Source: Halostagnicola sp. A56 (lineage in GTDB: Archaea; Halobacteriota; Halobacteria; Halobacteriales; Natrialbaceae). From it: a stretch of 64,000 nt of DNA. Location: contig NZ_JMIP02000017.1 in the NCBI RefSeq assembly GCF_000691505.1, positions 62,001-126,000 on the forward strand, written 5' to 3'. Position numbers and translations under genes: made by a program. The notes beneath the pieces were generated by a model, which did no database searches, was not told where the DNA came from, and worked only from the letters and a program-made list of their open reading frames with translations. Shown one piece after another: positions 1 to 7,610 of this stretch (positions are counted from its first letter, which is position 1; each line of letters begins with the position of its first letter).

Positions 1-7
1 GACGGAG

Positions 8-16
8 TCTATTTAC
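8..16 (+). promoter_or_regulatory. TATA-like box of the polysaccharide deacetylase gene
   Basis: The AT-rich run TCTATTTAC is centred about 28 nt before the ATG at 41. This is the spacing expected for a leaderless haloarchaeal transcript. No BRE was tested. Confidence 0.4.
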
Positions 17-40
17 TTCCGGTCGGGGTGACGTTTCGGT

Positions 41-1111
41 ATGAGTTCACGCGGAGACGGAGGATACGCGTTCGCGCTCTGTCTCACCCACGACATCGAT
101 CGCGTCTACAAGACGCCACAGAACTACCTCTTCGATAGTCTCTCACAGCGAGACCCGCGTCACCTCGCCGGGTTGGTGTCCGCCAAGAACCCCTACTGGC
201 AGTTCGAACGAATCATGGCCCTCGAGTCGATGCTCGGGGTCAGGTCGGCGTTTTACGTCCTCGACGAACGTCGCCTCGCGGATCGACCCAAGCGCGAGTG
301 GGCGACGCTCTCGGGGTGGAGTCGCTACTCCGGTCGCTACGACGTCACCGATCCGCAACTGGCGGCGACGCTCGAGAGCCTCGAGAACGGCGGCTGGGAG
401 GTCGGGTTACAGGGGTCGTTTACCTCTCCACGAGACCCAGCCCGGCTTCGGTACGAGAAAGAACGCATCGAGGACGCGACGGGTCGACCCGTTCGCGGGA
501 ACCGCCAACATTACCTGAACCTCGCCCGCCCCGAGACCTGGGACCACCACCGCGAAATCGGGCTCGACTACGACGCCTCGCTGGCCGACCCGCACAGCCT
601 CGACTTTCAGTACGGCCACGAACTGCGCCGACCCTTCGACGACGAGTTCGTCGTCTTCCCGTGGACGATTATGGACCAGACGACCATGGAATCGGCCGGG
701 ACGATGTCGGGGATCAGGGACAACTGCGAGCGGATCCTCAAGGAGGTGTGCAACGAAACCGGCGTCCTCGTGCTCGATTGGCACCAGCGAACGTTCTACG
801 ACCCCGATTTCCCCGGCTGGGGCGGCACCTACCGCTGGCTGATCGAGCGCGCCCTCGAGATGGGTGCGTGGGTCGGGCCGCCGCGGACGTTCTACGACGC
901 GACGAGTCAGCCCGACGGGACCGTTGTGGAGACCCTCGAGACGCTTTCGGCCCGCGAGAGAGCCGAATCCGACGCACACACCGACCCGACCGGATACCGG
1001 GATCGAGCCCCCGACTCGAACGGGCACCGCGGTCGTACCGCCGGCGAGACACCGCTCCAGACCCGTTCCTCGGAGTCTCCCACCAACGCGGGTGATTTAC
1101 CGGACCGATGA
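41..1111 (+). CDS. Polysaccharide deacetylase family protein (NodB-like)
   Basis: 356 aa. The N-terminal LTHDID motif (about residues 15-20) takes the place of the first metal-binding motif of carbohydrate esterase 4 enzymes. A later DWHQRTFYD segment (about residues 246-254) resembles the C-terminal His-bearing motif. Such enzymes remove N-acetyl groups from polysaccharides using a metal. An in-frame TGA at 29-31 and a TATA-like box support the ATG at 41, so the gene is complete. The last 60 or so residues are polar and low-complexity. Its stop overlaps the start of the formyltransferase-like gene (ATGA), which suggests a two-gene operon for sugar modification (inference). The actual substrate cannot be read from sequence. 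Confidence 0.8.
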   Translation: MSSRGDGGYAFALCLTHDIDRVYKTPQNYLFDSLSQRDPRHLAGLVSAKNPYWQFERIMALESMLGVRSAFYVLDERRLADRPKREWATLSGWSRYSGRYDVTDPQLAATLESLENGGWEVGLQGSFTSPRDPARLRYEKERIEDATGRPVRGNRQHYLNLARPETWDHHREIGLDYDASLADPHSLDFQYGHELRRPFDDEFVVFPWTIMDQTTMESAGTMSGIRDNCERILKEVCNETGVLVLDWHQRTFYDPDFPGWGGTYRWLIERALEMGAWVGPPRTFYDATSQPDGTVVETLETLSARERAESDAHTDPTGYRDRAPDSNGHRGRTAGETPLQTRSSESPTNAGDLPDR

Positions 1112-2076
1112 CTGCGACACGAGAACGGCTGGATGTCGATCGCGCGCCGGAGACCGATTCGGCGACGGAAACCGACCCAGCCATGGCGATCGACTCACTG
1201 ACTGAATCAGAGCCCGAAACGGGCCCTCGCCGGGTTTGTCTCCTCGCCGATCCCTACCTCGAGCGCTGGCAGATCCGCGCACTCGAGCGGGCGGTCGAGC
1301 GGACGGATATAGAGATCCCGCTCGTGCTGGTGGCCGCCCCCGCCGACCCCGGTGTCGATCCCGACGCGGCAGCGTCGGCGATCAACGGCGGCTTCGGCGT
1401 GGACACGATCCGACTGGGGGCGTCGCTGCTCGCCCGAGAGCGGGCCTGGTCGCTGGTCGTCGCCGAGCGGAAACTCGCGGAGCTGTTCGGAGCCGAATCG
1501 CATCCGCTCGAGCATCGCCAACGGGTCGGGACGATCGACTGCCTCGAATCGTCGACGATTCGCCGCGTTCGCCCGATCGAAGACGGCGACTGGAACGAAC
1601 TCCCCGAATCGGCGGTCGAGGCCGCTACACAGCAGTGTGACGTCGTCGTCAGGTTCGGCTTCGGGCTGGTTCGCGGCGACATCCTTACCGCGACCGAACA
1701 CGGCGTCTTGAGCTTCCACCCGGCGGACATCAGACGATATCGGGGACTCGGACCGCCGAAGGCGTTCGTCGACGACCGCTCGAGCATCGGCGCGACGCTG
1801 CAGCGACTCACCGACGAGATCGACGGCGGCGAGATCGTTGCGGAGGATTGGATCGACATCGACGACTGTGCGACCCTGTGGGAGGTCTACGATCGGGTGC
1901 ACGAACTCGAGATCGAACTGCTCGCGACCGGGATCGAATCGCTCCGCGAGCCGGCGTTCGAACCGACCGTGCCCGACTCGCTCGGGCCGTACTACTCGAC
2001 GAAATCGCGGCGCGAGGCCGGGTTCGCAGTGCGTACGCTGGCGAAGAACGTTCGCGGGCGCTGGGGTCGCCGTTGA
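1108..2076 (+). CDS. Formyltransferase-family protein
   Basis: 322 aa. The C-terminal two thirds resemble the 10-formyltetrahydrofolate-dependent formyl transferase fold. A SFHPADIRRYRG segment (His204) matches the HPSLLPRYRG motif, followed by DEIDGGEIV, which matches the D-x-G motif with the catalytic Asp. The Asn of the usual Asn-His-Asp triad appears as Ser202, so catalysis may differ. The N-terminal 30 or so residues are acidic and probably disordered. The gene overlaps the preceding deacetylase by four bases, so deacetylation followed by N-formylation of a sugar is possible (inference). It is not ordinary Met-tRNA formyltransferase, because Archaea initiate with unformylated methionine. 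Confidence 0.7.
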   Translation: MTATRERLDVDRAPETDSATETDPAMAIDSLTESEPETGPRRVCLLADPYLERWQIRALERAVERTDIEIPLVLVAAPADPGVDPDAAASAINGGFGVDTIRLGASLLARERAWSLVVAERKLAELFGAESHPLEHRQRVGTIDCLESSTIRRVRPIEDGDWNELPESAVEAATQQCDVVVRFGFGLVRGDILTATEHGVLSFHPADIRRYRGLGPPKAFVDDRSSIGATLQRLTDEIDGGEIVAEDWIDIDDCATLWEVYDRVHELEIELLATGIESLREPAFEPTVPDSLGPYYSTKSRREAGFAVRTLAKNVRGRWGRR

Positions 2077-2152
2077 CGGATCGGGCGCGGCCTGCTCGAG
2101 CCCGGACCACCATAGCAGAACGGATTTACGTTCCCGAGGCGTTTGCCCGGAT

Positions 2153-2764
2153 ATGGATTACGAATCGAGTCTCGACCGCGCGATGGAGAACGTCCCCGAC
2201 ATCGGGGGCGACGAAGAACGGTTGCAGATTCCCGACGCCCAGCCGCAGAAAGACGGCGCGTTCACCCGGTTTACCAACCTCGGGGAGATCGCGGACGTGC
2301 TCTCTCGAGAGACCGAGCACCTCCACCGGTTCGTCCAGCGCGAACTGGGGACCAGCGGGAAACTCGAGGAGGGTCGAGCCCGGTACAACGGATCGTTCTC
2401 CCAGACGGACTTCGACGCCGTCGTCGACGCCTACGTCGAGGAGTACGTCCTCTGTTCGGAGTGTGGCCTGCCGGACACCCGTCTGGTCCGCGAGGATCGC
2501 ACGCCGATGCTGCGCTGTGACGCCTGCGGTGCGTTCCGACCGGTCACCAAGCGCTCTGCGGGCGGCCAGCAACAACAACAGCGCGAGGCCGTCGAGGAAG
2601 GACAGACCTACACCGTCGAGATCACCGGCACGGGCCGCAAGGGCGACGGCGTCGCGGAGAAGGGCAAGTACACGATCTTCGTCCCCGGCGCGGACGAGGG
2701 CGACGTGGTCGACATCTACATCAAGAACATCTCGGGCAACCTCGCGTTCGCCCGGCGCGACTAG
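2153..2764 (+). CDS. eif2b: Translation initiation factor aIF2 subunit beta with TRAM domain
   Basis: 203 aa. Residues 1-135 carry the aIF2-beta/eIF5-type fold, with a C-x2-C ... C-x2-C zinc ribbon (Cys101, Cys104, Cys122, Cys125). Residues about 145-203 form a TRAM domain (VEEGQTYTVEITGTGRKGDG) likely to bind RNA. It is part of the aIF2 heterotrimer that brings initiator Met-tRNA to the small ribosomal subunit. The in-frame ATG at 2153 gives the family N terminus (MDYESSLDRA). Longer upstream readings are low-complexity. The extra TRAM domain makes it longer than the roughly 140-residue form in many other Archaea. Confidence 0.93.
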   Translation: MDYESSLDRAMENVPDIGGDEERLQIPDAQPQKDGAFTRFTNLGEIADVLSRETEHLHRFVQRELGTSGKLEEGRARYNGSFSQTDFDAVVDAYVEEYVLCSECGLPDTRLVREDRTPMLRCDACGAFRPVTKRSAGGQQQQQREAVEEGQTYTVEITGTGRKGDGVAEKGKYTIFVPGADEGDVVDIYIKNISGNLAFARRD

Positions 2765-2940
2765 TTCGGGTTCGAATTTTCGGAGCCGGTCCGTTGTATT
2801 TCTGCGGCGGGTCGTTTCGCAGGACCGTTCTCGAGTTCGTGACAGTTGACGGTGACTCGAGCGTGAGTTCGCGATCGGGAGTGATAGTGATCGGGAGCCA
2901 GTAGTGGTCGAGAGCGACTCGAGCGACGCAGCGACCCGGC

Positions 2941-3009
2941 GAATCAGCGACGCAGCGAATCAGCGACGCAGCGTGACTCGACCGATCTCTCTACTCGACC
3001 GATCTCTCT
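2941..3009. repeat. Two adjacent tandem duplications (16 nt and 17 nt)
   Basis: GAATCAGCGACGCAGC occurs at 2941-2956 and 2957-2972. ACTCGACCGATCTCTCT occurs at 2976-2992 and 2993-3009. Both are perfect tandem copies lying back to back in non-coding DNA. Confidence 0.9.
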
Positions 3010-3013
3010 GAAA

Positions 3014-3038
3014 GCCCCCGACTCGTTCGGTCGGGGGC
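3014..3038. terminator. GC-rich hairpin, possible terminator or repeat-element arm
   Basis: Perfect 8-bp arms GCCCCCGA (3014-3021) and TCGGGGGC (3031-3038) with a 9-nt loop. There is no T-run, so termination is only one possibility. It lies 250 nt downstream of the aIF2-beta stop. Confidence 0.4.
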
Positions 3039-3282
3039 CTCGCTGCTTCTCGTCGCTTCGCTCCTGCGGTGCTTGCGTCGTCCGCCGTCCCGAACGAGTC
3101 GACCCCTTTCGATCCCACCCGGACCGGGCCTCCCCCTCCCCAGCCTCGGCGCTCACTCCGCTCGCGCCGTCCCTCGCACGAGTCGACCGTGCTGGCTCAC
3201 CGCGTTCGCCAGCACCGTCCGCGCGCGCCAGTCGTTCGATCGGGTATCAATCGATCCGACGCGGGTACCTCCGGCCCGACTC

Positions 3283-3400
3283 GCAGAGCTTCCGGCAACG
3301 TGTCGGTCCGACTTGCGGGAACTTCCGGTTCGACTTGTGGGAACTTCCGGTTCGACTTCGGGAAACGTGTCGGTCCGACTCGAGGAACCGTCGGCCGACC
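3283..3400. repeat. Degenerate tandem repeat with 22-nt period
   Basis: GGGAACTTCCGGTTCGACTT occurs at 3317-3336 and 3339-3358. Degraded copies on both sides share the pieces AACGTGTCGGTCCGACT and TTCCGG. It ends about 40 nt before the HAD gene. Confidence 0.75.
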
Positions 3401-3436
3401 GCGAAACTAAAGTCAGCTTGCGCCAGTTACACACGC

Positions 3437-4090
3437 GTGGGAGTAACGTTCGATCTGTTCGGCACGCTCGTGACCGTGTCCCGACCCGACGATCCGGCCG
3501 AGGCCGTCGCCGCAGAACTCACGGAGCGGGGCGTCGACGTGCCGTCAGACTGGTCCGACGCCTACGCGGAGATGCACATCGACGCACCCGACGGCGCGGA
3601 GATCCCGCTCCCGGCCCACGTCGCTCGAGCGCTCGACAGCCGCGGCGTCGACTGTCCGGCCAACGCCGCGCGACGGGCCGTCGTCGCCGCGTTCGACCCC
3701 GAGGTCGAGAGCAGAGACGGCGCTCGAGCGGCCATCGAGGCGGCTCGAGAACACGGACCGGGACCGGTCGGGATCTGCTCGAACTGCAGCGTGCCCGAAC
3801 TCGTCGGCCGAACGCTGGTCCGAGCGGACGTGAGCCGCGACGATTTCGACGCCGTCGTGACCAGCGTCGGCTGCGGCTGGCGAAAACCCGCCCCCGAGAT
3901 ATTCGAGGTGGCCGCGGATCGACTTGGCGCCGCGCCGTCCGACCTCGTCCACGTCGGCGACGACCCGGCGACCGACGCCGGCGTCGAAGCCGTCGGCGGC
4001 ACCGCACTCGTTCTCGGGGACGGCGAATCCGGGGGCGAGTCCCTCGAGACGCTTCCTCGACGATTCAAGGGAGGGGGGCTGTGGGAGTGA
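3437..4090 (+). CDS. HAD-superfamily hydrolase, first gene of the cobamide operon
   Basis: 217 aa from a GTG at 3437, chosen because it places the HAD motif I (VTFDLFGTLV, Asp at residue 5) at the N terminus. Motif II is SNCS, motif III Lys lies in GWRKPAPEIF, and motif IV is HVGDDPATD. Motif I has Asp-Leu-Phe-Gly-Thr, so the second acidic residue of classical DxDxT phosphatases is absent. It lies 40 nt before cbiB on the same strand, so a role in cobamide metabolism, such as the missing alpha-ribazole phosphate phosphatase, is tempting but unproven. The family call is secure; the substrate is not. Confidence 0.8.
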   Translation: MGVTFDLFGTLVTVSRPDDPAEAVAAELTERGVDVPSDWSDAYAEMHIDAPDGAEIPLPAHVARALDSRGVDCPANAARRAVVAAFDPEVESRDGARAAIEAAREHGPGPVGICSNCSVPELVGRTLVRADVSRDDFDAVVTSVGCGWRKPAPEIFEVAADRLGAAPSDLVHVGDDPATDAGVEAVGGTALVLGDGESGGESLETLPRRFKGGGLWE

Positions 4091-4130
4091 GCCGCGTCGG
4101 AGTTCCGTCTCGGAAGCAGGAGGCGTTTCG

Positions 4131-5216
4131 ATGCTCGTAACTGCGCTGGCCGTCCTCGCGCTGGCGTTCTCACTCGATCTGGCGGTCGGGGAGCCGCCGA
4201 ACCGAGTCCACCCCGTGGCGTGGTTCGGTCGGCTCGCCGGAGCGTTCGACCGGGATTGGGGCGGCGACGAGCGACGACAGCGCCGAATCGGTGTCGCCGT
4301 CGCGGCGGTCTTGCCGCTCTGGCTCGCCGCCGTCGCCGTCGCGGCGGTCTTCGCGGCGACGCTCGTCGCGCCGGTACTCGGCGCGCTAACCGCCGCGCTC
4401 GTCCTCTACTGTTCGACCAGCCTGCGACTCCTCTTGGGACTGAGCGGGTCGGTAATCGCAGCGACGGAAACCGACCTCGAGCGGGCCCGCGAACGGCTTC
4501 GGGGGCTCGCCGGCCGCGACGCCGCCGATCTGTCCCCAGCGCACATCCGGAGCGCGGCCGTCGAGAGCGCCGCGGAGAACCTCTCGGACGGCTTCGTCGC
4601 CGCGGCGATTCCGTTCGCGGTGCTCGCGCCCGTCTCGTTGCCGGCGGCAGCGGGCGTCGCGGCCTGGGTCAAGGGCGTCAACACGCTCGATTCGATGCTC
4701 GGCTACCGGTCGAAACCCATCGGCACGGCGAGCGCCCGCCTCGACGATCTCGTGATGTGGATCCCGGCGCGACTGACGGCGGTCTGTCTCGCGATCGCGG
4801 CGGCCGACCTAGGCGCGCTCTCTCGCGCCCGACGATGGGCTCGAGTGCCGTCGTCGCCGAACTCGGGCTGGCCGATGGCGACGCTCGCCTGTGCCCGTTC
4901 GATCCGGCTCGAGAAACCGGGTGCGTACGTCCTCGACGATCGGCCCGGCGTGGCGCTCCCCACTGTTCGAGACGGTGAGCGGGCGCTCGCAACCGTCCGG
5001 ATCGGCGCCGTCGTCGCTGTCCTGACCGCCGCCACACTCGCCATCGTGATCGCCGTCGCGCTCGCCACCGTCCGGAGCGGCGCCATCGTCGCCATCGGCA
5101 GCGTCGTCGGTTTCTCGAGTGCGGAGCCAGTGATGCTCGAGCGACTTGCTTCATCGTCACTCGATCTCGCGGGAACTCGAAGCAATTACCTTCCTTCAGA
5201 GAAGGGTTGGATATAA
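4131..5216 (+). CDS. cbiB: Adenosylcobinamide-phosphate synthase CbiB
   Basis: 361 aa integral membrane protein. The N terminus has the family signature DLAVGEPPNRVHPVAWFG. Later ESAAENLSDGFVAAAIPF and VKGVNTLDSMLGYR are typical CbiB/CobD-type motifs. It attaches aminopropanol (or its phosphate) to adenosylcobyric acid to give adenosylcobinamide or its phosphate. The ATG at 4131 is chosen because the extended upstream frame runs through the HAD gene. Its TAA overlaps the start of cobS (TAATG). The last 90 or so residues contain a hydrophobic Ala/Val/Ile stretch and a polar tail less like the family core. Confidence 0.93.
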   Translation: MLVTALAVLALAFSLDLAVGEPPNRVHPVAWFGRLAGAFDRDWGGDERRQRRIGVAVAAVLPLWLAAVAVAAVFAATLVAPVLGALTAALVLYCSTSLRLLLGLSGSVIAATETDLERARERLRGLAGRDAADLSPAHIRSAAVESAAENLSDGFVAAAIPFAVLAPVSLPAAAGVAAWVKGVNTLDSMLGYRSKPIGTASARLDDLVMWIPARLTAVCLAIAAADLGALSRARRWARVPSSPNSGWPMATLACARSIRLEKPGAYVLDDRPGVALPTVRDGERALATVRIGAVVAVLTAATLAIVIAVALATVRSGAIVAIGSVVGFSSAEPVMLERLASSSLDLAGTRSNYLPSEKGWI

Positions 5217-5974
5217 TGGATTTATTACCTTCCGCGCTTCGGGGCGCGCTCGGCTTTCTCACCCGACTCCCGATTTCTCAGGAGACGGACGATTGGGAGG
5301 CGTTTCTCTCGAGTCCGTGGACCTTCCCGCTCGTCGGCTACCTCGTCGGCTGGCTCGTCGCGATTCCCGTCCTGTTGACTGACTACCTTCCCGCGGCGAC
5401 GGTCGCACTCGCCTATCCGCTCGCGGTGTACGCGGTGACCGGCATCCACCACCTCGACGGCGTCGCGGACCTCGGTGACGCACTGGTGGTCCACGGCGAC
5501 CTCGAGAAACGCCGGGCCGTCCTCTCCGATACGACGACGGGCGTGGGGGCGATCCTCGCAGTGTCGGTCGTCGTTGCTGGCCTCGCCTTCGGCGCGCTCG
5601 CGCTCGCAGATCTCCGGGCGATCGACGCGGTCGGTATCGTCCTCGTCGCAGAGATCGCGACTAAACTCGGTCTGGCGGCGATGGCCACGCTGGGAAGCAC
5701 GGAGCACGAGGGGATGGGCAAGTCGCTGACCGACGCGGTCTCTCCGCTCGGCTTCGTCGTTCCCCTCCTGATCGCCGTCGCCGTGATCGGGCTCACGTGG
5801 CCCACACAGACCGCGGCCGTCACCGCCGTCGGTGCGCTCCTCGGCACCGCGTTCGCGTGGGCGCTCGCGGGGCGCTACCTCGGCGGCATCAGCGGCGACA
5901 TTTTCGGCGCGGCCAACGAGATCGGACGCGTCGCGGGCGTCCACGCGGGGGTGATCGCGTGGATGCTCTTGTGA
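5216..5974 (+). CDS. cobS: Adenosylcobinamide-GDP ribazoletransferase CobS
   Basis: 252 aa, about the family length, with several hydrophobic helices. The diagnostic TGIHHLDGVADLGDAL segment (about residues 78-93) holds the acidic metal-binding residues, and GDIFGAANEIGR lies near the C terminus. It joins activated lower ligand (alpha-ribazole) to adenosylcobinamide-GDP, the last step of cobalamin assembly at the membrane. The ATG at 5216 overlaps the cbiB stop. A TTG three codons upstream is less likely. Confidence 0.93.
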   Translation: MDLLPSALRGALGFLTRLPISQETDDWEAFLSSPWTFPLVGYLVGWLVAIPVLLTDYLPAATVALAYPLAVYAVTGIHHLDGVADLGDALVVHGDLEKRRAVLSDTTTGVGAILAVSVVVAGLAFGALALADLRAIDAVGIVLVAEIATKLGLAAMATLGSTEHEGMGKSLTDAVSPLGFVVPLLIAVAVIGLTWPTQTAAVTAVGALLGTAFAWALAGRYLGGISGDIFGAANEIGRVAGVHAGVIAWMLL

Positions 5975-6579
5975 TGTGTGGCGGGCGGGGCACTCGTTTC
6001 GAGGGCTCTACCGAGAAACCGCTGTATCCGATCGACGGTGTGGCGATGATCGACCGCGTCAGGCACGCGCTCGAGGCGAGTCGGGTCGAGTCGATCTACG
6101 CCGCGGTCTCACCGAACGCGACCGAAACGGCGACCCACCTCGAGACGACCGACGGCGTCACCCCGATCGAAACCGCCGGCGACGGCTACGTCGCGGATCT
6201 CGTCGCCGCGCTCGAGCGACCCGAACTCGAGCCCCCGCTGGTGACCGTCGGCGCGGACCTCCCCGCGCTCTGTGCCCCCGTTCTGGATCGGATCGTCCAC
6301 CAGCACGGCGAGGCCGACGCGTCGCGGACGGTCTGCGTTCCCGCGGCGCTGAAGCGGCGACTCGGCGTGCGGATCGAGTCCCGCCTCGAGTCGAAGCCCC
6401 ACCTGGTGCCGACGGGGGTCAACGTCGTCGGCACGACCGACCAAGATATGACACACGTAAGTTACGATCCGCGACTGGCGGTCAACGTGAATCGACTGGA
6501 AGACGCGCCGATCGCGTCGGACATCGCCTCAGGCGCTCGATCGGACCCCGACGATCCAGGAGGGATGTCGTGCGCGTAG
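5959..6579 (+). CDS. cobY: GTP:adenosylcobinamide-phosphate guanylyltransferase CobY
   Basis: 206 aa. The protein starts MDALVMCGGRGTRF, the nucleotide-binding loop of archaeal CobY and MobA-type enzymes, followed by EKPLYPIDG. It activates adenosylcobinamide phosphate to the GDP form; it is the non-orthologous archaeal replacement of bacterial CobU. The GTG at 5959 is chosen over the ATG at 5974 because it restores the first beta strand. The gene then overlaps the end of cobS by 16 nt. Confidence 0.92.
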   Translation: MDALVMCGGRGTRFEGSTEKPLYPIDGVAMIDRVRHALEASRVESIYAAVSPNATETATHLETTDGVTPIETAGDGYVADLVAALERPELEPPLVTVGADLPALCAPVLDRIVHQHGEADASRTVCVPAALKRRLGVRIESRLESKPHLVPTGVNVVGTTDQDMTHVSYDPRLAVNVNRLEDAPIASDIASGARSDPDDPGGMSCA

Positions 6580-7610
6580 TCCTCGCCGCTGGCGGCACCG
6601 AGACGGCGCTGATCGACGGGATCAGCGCGGCGGGTGCGACCCCGGAACTGATGGCGCACACGCCGCCCGCGGACGCCGAAATCGTCGCCTACGGCGAACC
6701 GATCGCAGCGCCGGTGACGCCCGTCAGCCCGAGCGGGTGTCCGACGCCCGCGGCCATCACCCGGGCGGTTCGGGAAGTCGTCGGTTTCGACCTCACCGTC
6801 CTCGACGCGGGGCTTCCCGAGGAAACGGCGGCACCGACGGTCTCGCTCGATGCGGCCCCCGGAGCCGACATCAGGTCGGCGGTGGCCGTCCCCGACGCGG
6901 CGGCGATCTACGACCGCGCTCGCGAGTTCGGCGCGAGCCTCCCCGACGACGAGATCCTGGTCGGCGAAACCATCCCCGGCGGGACGACGACCGCGCTCGG
7001 AGTCCTGACCGCGCTCGGCGAACCCGCCGATGTCTCCTCGTCGCTACCGACCAACCCGCTCGAGCGAAAGCGAGCCGTCGTCGACGAGGCACTCGCCGCG
7101 AGCGACCTCGCGGCCGGCGACTGCGCCGACGAACCGCTCGAGGCGATTCGGCGGATGGGCGATCCCGTGCAGGCCGCGGCGATGGGCGTCGCGACGGGCG
7201 CGCTCGAGGCTGGCCTCGAGGTGACGCTCGCCGGCGGCACGCAGATGGCGACCGTCGCCGCCCTCCTGCGCCGATCGGGCGTCGACGCCGACTTCCCGAT
7301 CGCGACCACGTCGTTCGTCGCCGACGAACGGGGCGGCTCGCTCGGGGAGACCTGCTTTCGTCTGAACTGCGAGTTGACCGTCACCGATCCCGGATTCGAC
7401 GGGGCGGATCACGTCGCGATGGAGCGATACTGCGCCGGCGAGGCAAAAGAGGGTGTTGCGATGGGCGGGGCGCTCTCGCTGGTTCCGGACGGCGAGCTAC
7501 CGGCAGTCAGAGACCGCCTCGTCACCGTCTGCGATCGGCTCGGGATCGAAGCGAGCGGCGGCGACGAGGTCATCCCTGAAACGGACGACGAACCGACCCA
7601 TGGATCCTGA
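6570..7610 (+). CDS. cobT: Archaeal CobT-like nicotinate-nucleotide:base phosphoribosyltransferase
   Basis: 346 aa from a GTG at 6570 (protein start VRVVLAAGGTETALIDGIS). The motifs ETIPGGTTTALGVLTALG and GGTQMATVAALLRR fit the archaeal branch of the CobT family, which activates the lower-ligand base to its alpha-ribotide. It overlaps cobY by 10 nt and cobD by 11 nt, so co-translation within the B12 operon is likely. The family identity is good, but archaeal members of this branch are less studied than bacterial CobT, so the exact base is uncertain. Confidence 0.88.
   Translation: MRVVLAAGGTETALIDGISAAGATPELMAHTPPADAEIVAYGEPIAAPVTPVSPSGCPTPAAITRAVREVVGFDLTVLDAGLPEETAAPTVSLDAAPGADIRSAVAVPDAAAIYDRAREFGASLPDDEILVGETIPGGTTTALGVLTALGEPADVSSSLPTNPLERKRAVVDEALAASDLAAGDCADEPLEAIRRMGDPVQAAAMGVATGALEAGLEVTLAGGTQMATVAALLRRSGVDADFPIATTSFVADERGGSLGETCFRLNCELTVTDPGFDGADHVAMERYCAGEAKEGVAMGGALSLVPDGELPAVRDRLVTVCDRLGIEASGGDEVIPETDDEPTHGS

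Larger units (their letters stand above)
2765..3436. other. Intergenic region with short direct repeats and a GC-rich hairpin
   Basis: About 670 bases with no credible gene. It holds a 16-nt direct repeat (2941-2956, 2957-2972), a 17-nt direct repeat (2976-2992, 2993-3009), a strong hairpin (3014-3038) and a 20-nt direct repeat in a 22-nt period (3317-3336, 3339-3358). Frames across it encode only Arg/Pro/Ser-rich shadow ORFs. Confidence 0.7.

Noticed and set aside
298-1095. Long plus-strand frame inside the deacetylase gene
   Set aside because: It is a +2 shadow, Arg/Pro-rich and without the acidic bias of haloarchaeal proteins.
2820-3436. Riboswitch before the B12 operon
   Set aside because: No B12-box-like sequence or extended cloverleaf was recognisable; cobalamin riboswitches are essentially bacterial.
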